From Ornithomonoglobus_A sp034090805 (lineage in GTDB: Bacteria > Bacillota > Clostridia > UBA1381), in contig JAXDRV010000142.1 of NCBI GenBank assembly GCA_034090805.1, positions 1-26,964 of the forward strand: a DNA stretch of 26,964 nt. The letters run 5' to 3'. The notes under the pieces are model-generated. The model was not told the origin of the DNA and ran no database searches. It saw only the letters and a list, made by a program, of their open reading frames with translations. This document shows positions 25,506 to 26,964 of this stretch, piece by piece. The translations under genes were made by a program, and so were the position numbers. Position 1 is the stretch's first letter. Every line of letters begins with the position of its first letter.

Positions 25506-26285
25506 ATGGCAATATTAGAGGTAAAAAATTTATATAAAAGCTTCGGAAAAACAGAGGTCTTAAAGGGTGTTGACTTTTCCATGGAGGAGGGAGAAATTCT
25601 TGCGATTCTCGGCTCGTCGGGAAGCGGAAAGACGACTCTTCTGCGCTGCATAAATTTCCTGGAAACAGCCTCAAAAGGGCAGATTTTCGTTGATGGGAAA
25701 TGTATTTTTAACAGCGATGCTGCGGAAAAGCCGACGCCGAAGCAGATACGTGAGCGTCAGCTGAATTTCGGTCTGGTTTTTCAGTCGTTTAATCTTTTCC
25801 CACAGTATACGGCTCTTGAAAATGTTATGCTTGCGCCGAAGCTTTTGACAAAGGAGCGTCCTGATTTTAAGGCAAATAAAAAGCAGATATTTGATGATAT
25901 AGAAAGAGATGCTCTCGGACTGCTTGAAAGAGTGGGTCTTAAGGATAAAACGGGAAATTACCCGTGTCAGCTCTCCGGAGGTCAGCAGCAGCGTGTATCA
26001 ATTGCGCGTGCCATGGCTCTTAATCCGAGAATATTATTTTTTGACGAGCCTACCTCGGCACTTGACCCTGAGCTTACGGGTGAGATACTTAAGGTAATCA
26101 AGGATCTTGCCTCAAAGCACATGACAATGGTTATAGTTACGCATGAAATCGAATTTGCAAAAAATGTTGCCGATAAGATTATATTTATGGACGGGGGAGT
26201 TATAGCCGAGGAGGGTACGCCCGAACAGGTTATCGATAACCCCAAAAATGAAAGAACACGTGCGTTTTTAAGTAAAATGCTGTAA
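25506..26285 (+). CDS. Amino-acid ABC transporter ATP-binding protein (GlnQ family)
   Basis: This cytoplasmic ATPase powers the transporter. The 259-aa product has Walker A GSSGSGKTT (36-44), Q-loop VFQSFNLFP (Q93), signature LSGGQ (156-160), Walker B ILFFDEPTSALDP and the switch His in VIVTHEIEFAKN. All residues needed for ATP hydrolysis are present. It is the last gene of a three-gene unit and is followed by a strong terminator. Confidence 0.96.
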   Translation: MAILEVKNLYKSFGKTEVLKGVDFSMEEGEILAILGSSGSGKTTLLRCINFLETASKGQIFVDGKCIFNSDAAEKPTPKQIRERQLNFGLVFQSFNLFPQYTALENVMLAPKLLTKERPDFKANKKQIFDDIERDALGLLERVGLKDKTGNYPCQLSGGQQQRVSIARAMALNPRILFFDEPTSALDPELTGEILKVIKDLASKHMTMVIVTHEIEFAKNVADKIIFMDGGVIAEEGTPEQVIDNPKNERTRAFLSKML

Positions 26286-26347
26286 ATAACAAAAAACTCT
26301 TGAATTTGACGGGTAAAATGTCTGATTTCAAGAGTTTTTGTTATTTA
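26283..26347. terminator. Long terminator after the ABC operon
   Basis: A 21-bp stem with one bulged A joins 26283-26304 to 26327-26347 around a 22-nt loop. The A-rich left arm and T-rich right arm make it U-rich on both strands, so it could work in both directions. The stem includes the last bases of the ATPase stop codon. Confidence 0.88.
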
Positions 26348-26491
26348 TTAGAAATTACTCCATTTCCTGATACCCAAAAGTCTGATTGTTGTGCTTAAAA
26401 AAATGATAAATGCTGCGTTTAAGAAGATTTAAACATATTTTCAAAATAATTACATATCTGTTACAATATGATGTATTTATTTTTGAAAGTA

Positions 26492-26520
26492 TTGACATAT
26501 AGCACGCTCCGGAGTATAAT
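26492..26520 (+). promoter_or_regulatory. Perfect consensus promoter of the DUF6514-like gene
   Basis: TTGACA (26492-26497), a 17-bp spacer and TATAAT (26515-26520) match the SigA consensus exactly. An 8-bp perfect palindrome, CTCCGGAG (26507-26514), abuts the -10 box. It is the best promoter in the window. Confidence 0.82.
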
Positions 26521-26551
26521 AAATGGGAAATAAAGGATACCGGAGGTAAAT

Positions 26552-26767
26552 ATGGAAAAATATCAATTGGTGAGCTCATCACTTGAACTTGAGAATATCA
26601 TCTATAACTGCTATGGAATTGCTTTTAATGACGGTGAAAACATTAATACGATTATCCGTGATGTTTCCATAGATAAGGAATTTACAGACAAAATAGTTAA
26701 AAAGTGTAATCTCTGCAACGCATCACTTGTTCATATCACAGACATTGTATATGACAGCTTAGTATAA
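26552..26767 (+). CDS. DUF6514-like small protein, 71 aa
   Basis: This is a 71-aa soluble protein with no signal peptide or membrane helix. It has the pattern I associate with DUF6514: an N-terminal strand (MEKYQLVSSSLE), a central YGIAF strand, then INTIIRDVSIDKEFTDKIV and a final KKCNLCNASLVHITDIVYD helix. Members are short clostridial proteins of unknown function. GGAGG at 26542-26546 lies 5 nt before the ATG. A perfect promoter and a dedicated terminator make it an independent and probably strongly transcribed unit. The two Cys in CNLC could bind metal or form a disulfide, but nothing shows that. Confidence 0.78.
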   Translation: MEKYQLVSSSLELENIIYNCYGIAFNDGENINTIIRDVSIDKEFTDKIVKKCNLCNASLVHITDIVYDSLV

Positions 26768-26773
26768 ACCGAA

Positions 26774-26814
26774 AAAAGTCCTTTCGTAGATAGATTATCG
26801 CCGAAAGGACTTTT
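26774..26814. terminator. Terminator after the DUF6514-like gene
   Basis: AAAAGTCCTTTCG (26774-26786) pairs perfectly with CGAAAGGACTTTT (26802-26814) around a 15-nt loop. The T run is part of the stem, and flanking A and T runs allow use from both sides. Confidence 0.85.
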
Positions 26815-26844
26815 AGTACGAGTAAATATATAATGCTCACTGAA

Positions 26845-26922
26845 CAAATGCGATTTTCAATCGCATTTGGAAAAATTATGACTATTGTCAAAATTTTTCG
26901 TGTAAAATCAGAGATTTTACAC
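26845..26922. repeat. Array of three back-to-back hairpins
   Basis: CAAATGCGAT/ATCGCATTTG (26845-26869, 10 bp), AAAAATT-A-TGAC/GTCA-A-AATTTTT (26871-26898, 11 bp around one A-A mismatch) and GTGTAAAATC/GATTTTACAC (26900-26922, 10 bp, 3-nt loop) follow each other with 1-nt gaps. TCGCATT recurs at 26926-26932 and could replace the right arm of the first hairpin. No gene lies in the final 197 bp. It may be an interspersed repeat, an attenuator for a gene beyond the window, or part of a small RNA. Confidence 0.6.
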
Positions 26923-26964
26923 AGTTCGCATTGATAAAGTCTGCCCAAATAAATATTTTGAGAA

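Noticed and set aside
26355..26582. 75-codon minus-strand frame ending 8 nt from the bidirectional terminator at 26283-26347
   Set aside because: The position is suggestive of a decayed gene remnant (its C-terminal part reads FFKHNNQTFGYQEME), but the frame runs through the DUF6514 promoter and start, has no ribosome binding site, and I recognise no family.
26845..26932. CRISPR array
   Set aside because: The three stems differ in sequence and there are no repeat-spacer units or cas genes.
1..26964. tRNA or rRNA genes, insertion sequences, prophage or defence islands
   Set aside because: No cloverleaf-type segments, transposase, integrase, phage or restriction/toxin genes were recognised on reading the intergenic regions and all long frames.

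Overview
The window looks like chromosomal DNA of a clostridial member of the Bacillota (Firmicutes), probably an anaerobic gut-type Oscillospirales/Ruminococcaceae-like lineage. The reasons are: seven readable SigA-type promoters with 16-17 bp spacers, strong GGAGG ribosome binding sites, heavy use of ATA and AAA codons at moderate GC (judged by eye), the clostridial order DUF512-der-plsY-gpsA, and a DUF6514-type small protein. The genus call is inference. No phage, insertion sequence, CRISPR array, rRNA or tRNA was seen. Nearly all space is core housekeeping genes.

Layout. (1) 1-514: a 93-aa small protein with Nif11-like character. (2) 515-1753, minus: argJ, alone, with its own promoter and terminator. 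(3) 1936-4662: a class A penicillin-binding protein with a TTG start and a duplicated Ser/Gly tail, closed by a terminator. (4) 4791-17976: nine co-directional genes behind one consensus promoter with no internal terminator that I could find: a PDZ/radical SAM/DUF512 protein, der, plsY, gpsA, ftsK/spoIIIE, a YgiQ-type radical SAM protein, folD, sbcD, sbcC. Several neighbours overlap, including an unusual 125-bp overlap of ygiQ into folD. (5) 18023-18676, minus: a TalC-type transaldolase, convergent with sbcC through a shared terminator and preceded by a long hairpin-rich leader. (6) 19156-23749: tig-clpP-clpX-lysA, ending in a 19-bp-stem terminator. (7) 23920-26285: a three-gene polar amino-acid ABC transporter with its own promoter, a dyad inside that promoter, and a strong terminator. 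(8) 26552-26767: a DUF6514-like small protein behind a perfect consensus promoter, then a terminator and an array of three hairpins running to the window edge.

The genes combine ribosome maturation (Der), phospholipid precursor synthesis (GpsA makes glycerol-3-phosphate, PlsY acylates it), chromosome segregation and repair (FtsK, SbcCD), one-carbon metabolism (FolD), protein quality control (Tig, ClpXP), wall synthesis (class A PBP; LysA acts at the diaminopimelate/lysine branch) and amino-acid uptake. I found no convincing new multi-gene system. The least explained signals are the two back-to-back hairpin arrays (18767-18814 and 26845-26922), the ygiQ/folD overlap, the two small proteins at the window ends, and a substrate-binding protein that lacks the usual ligand-binding Arg.
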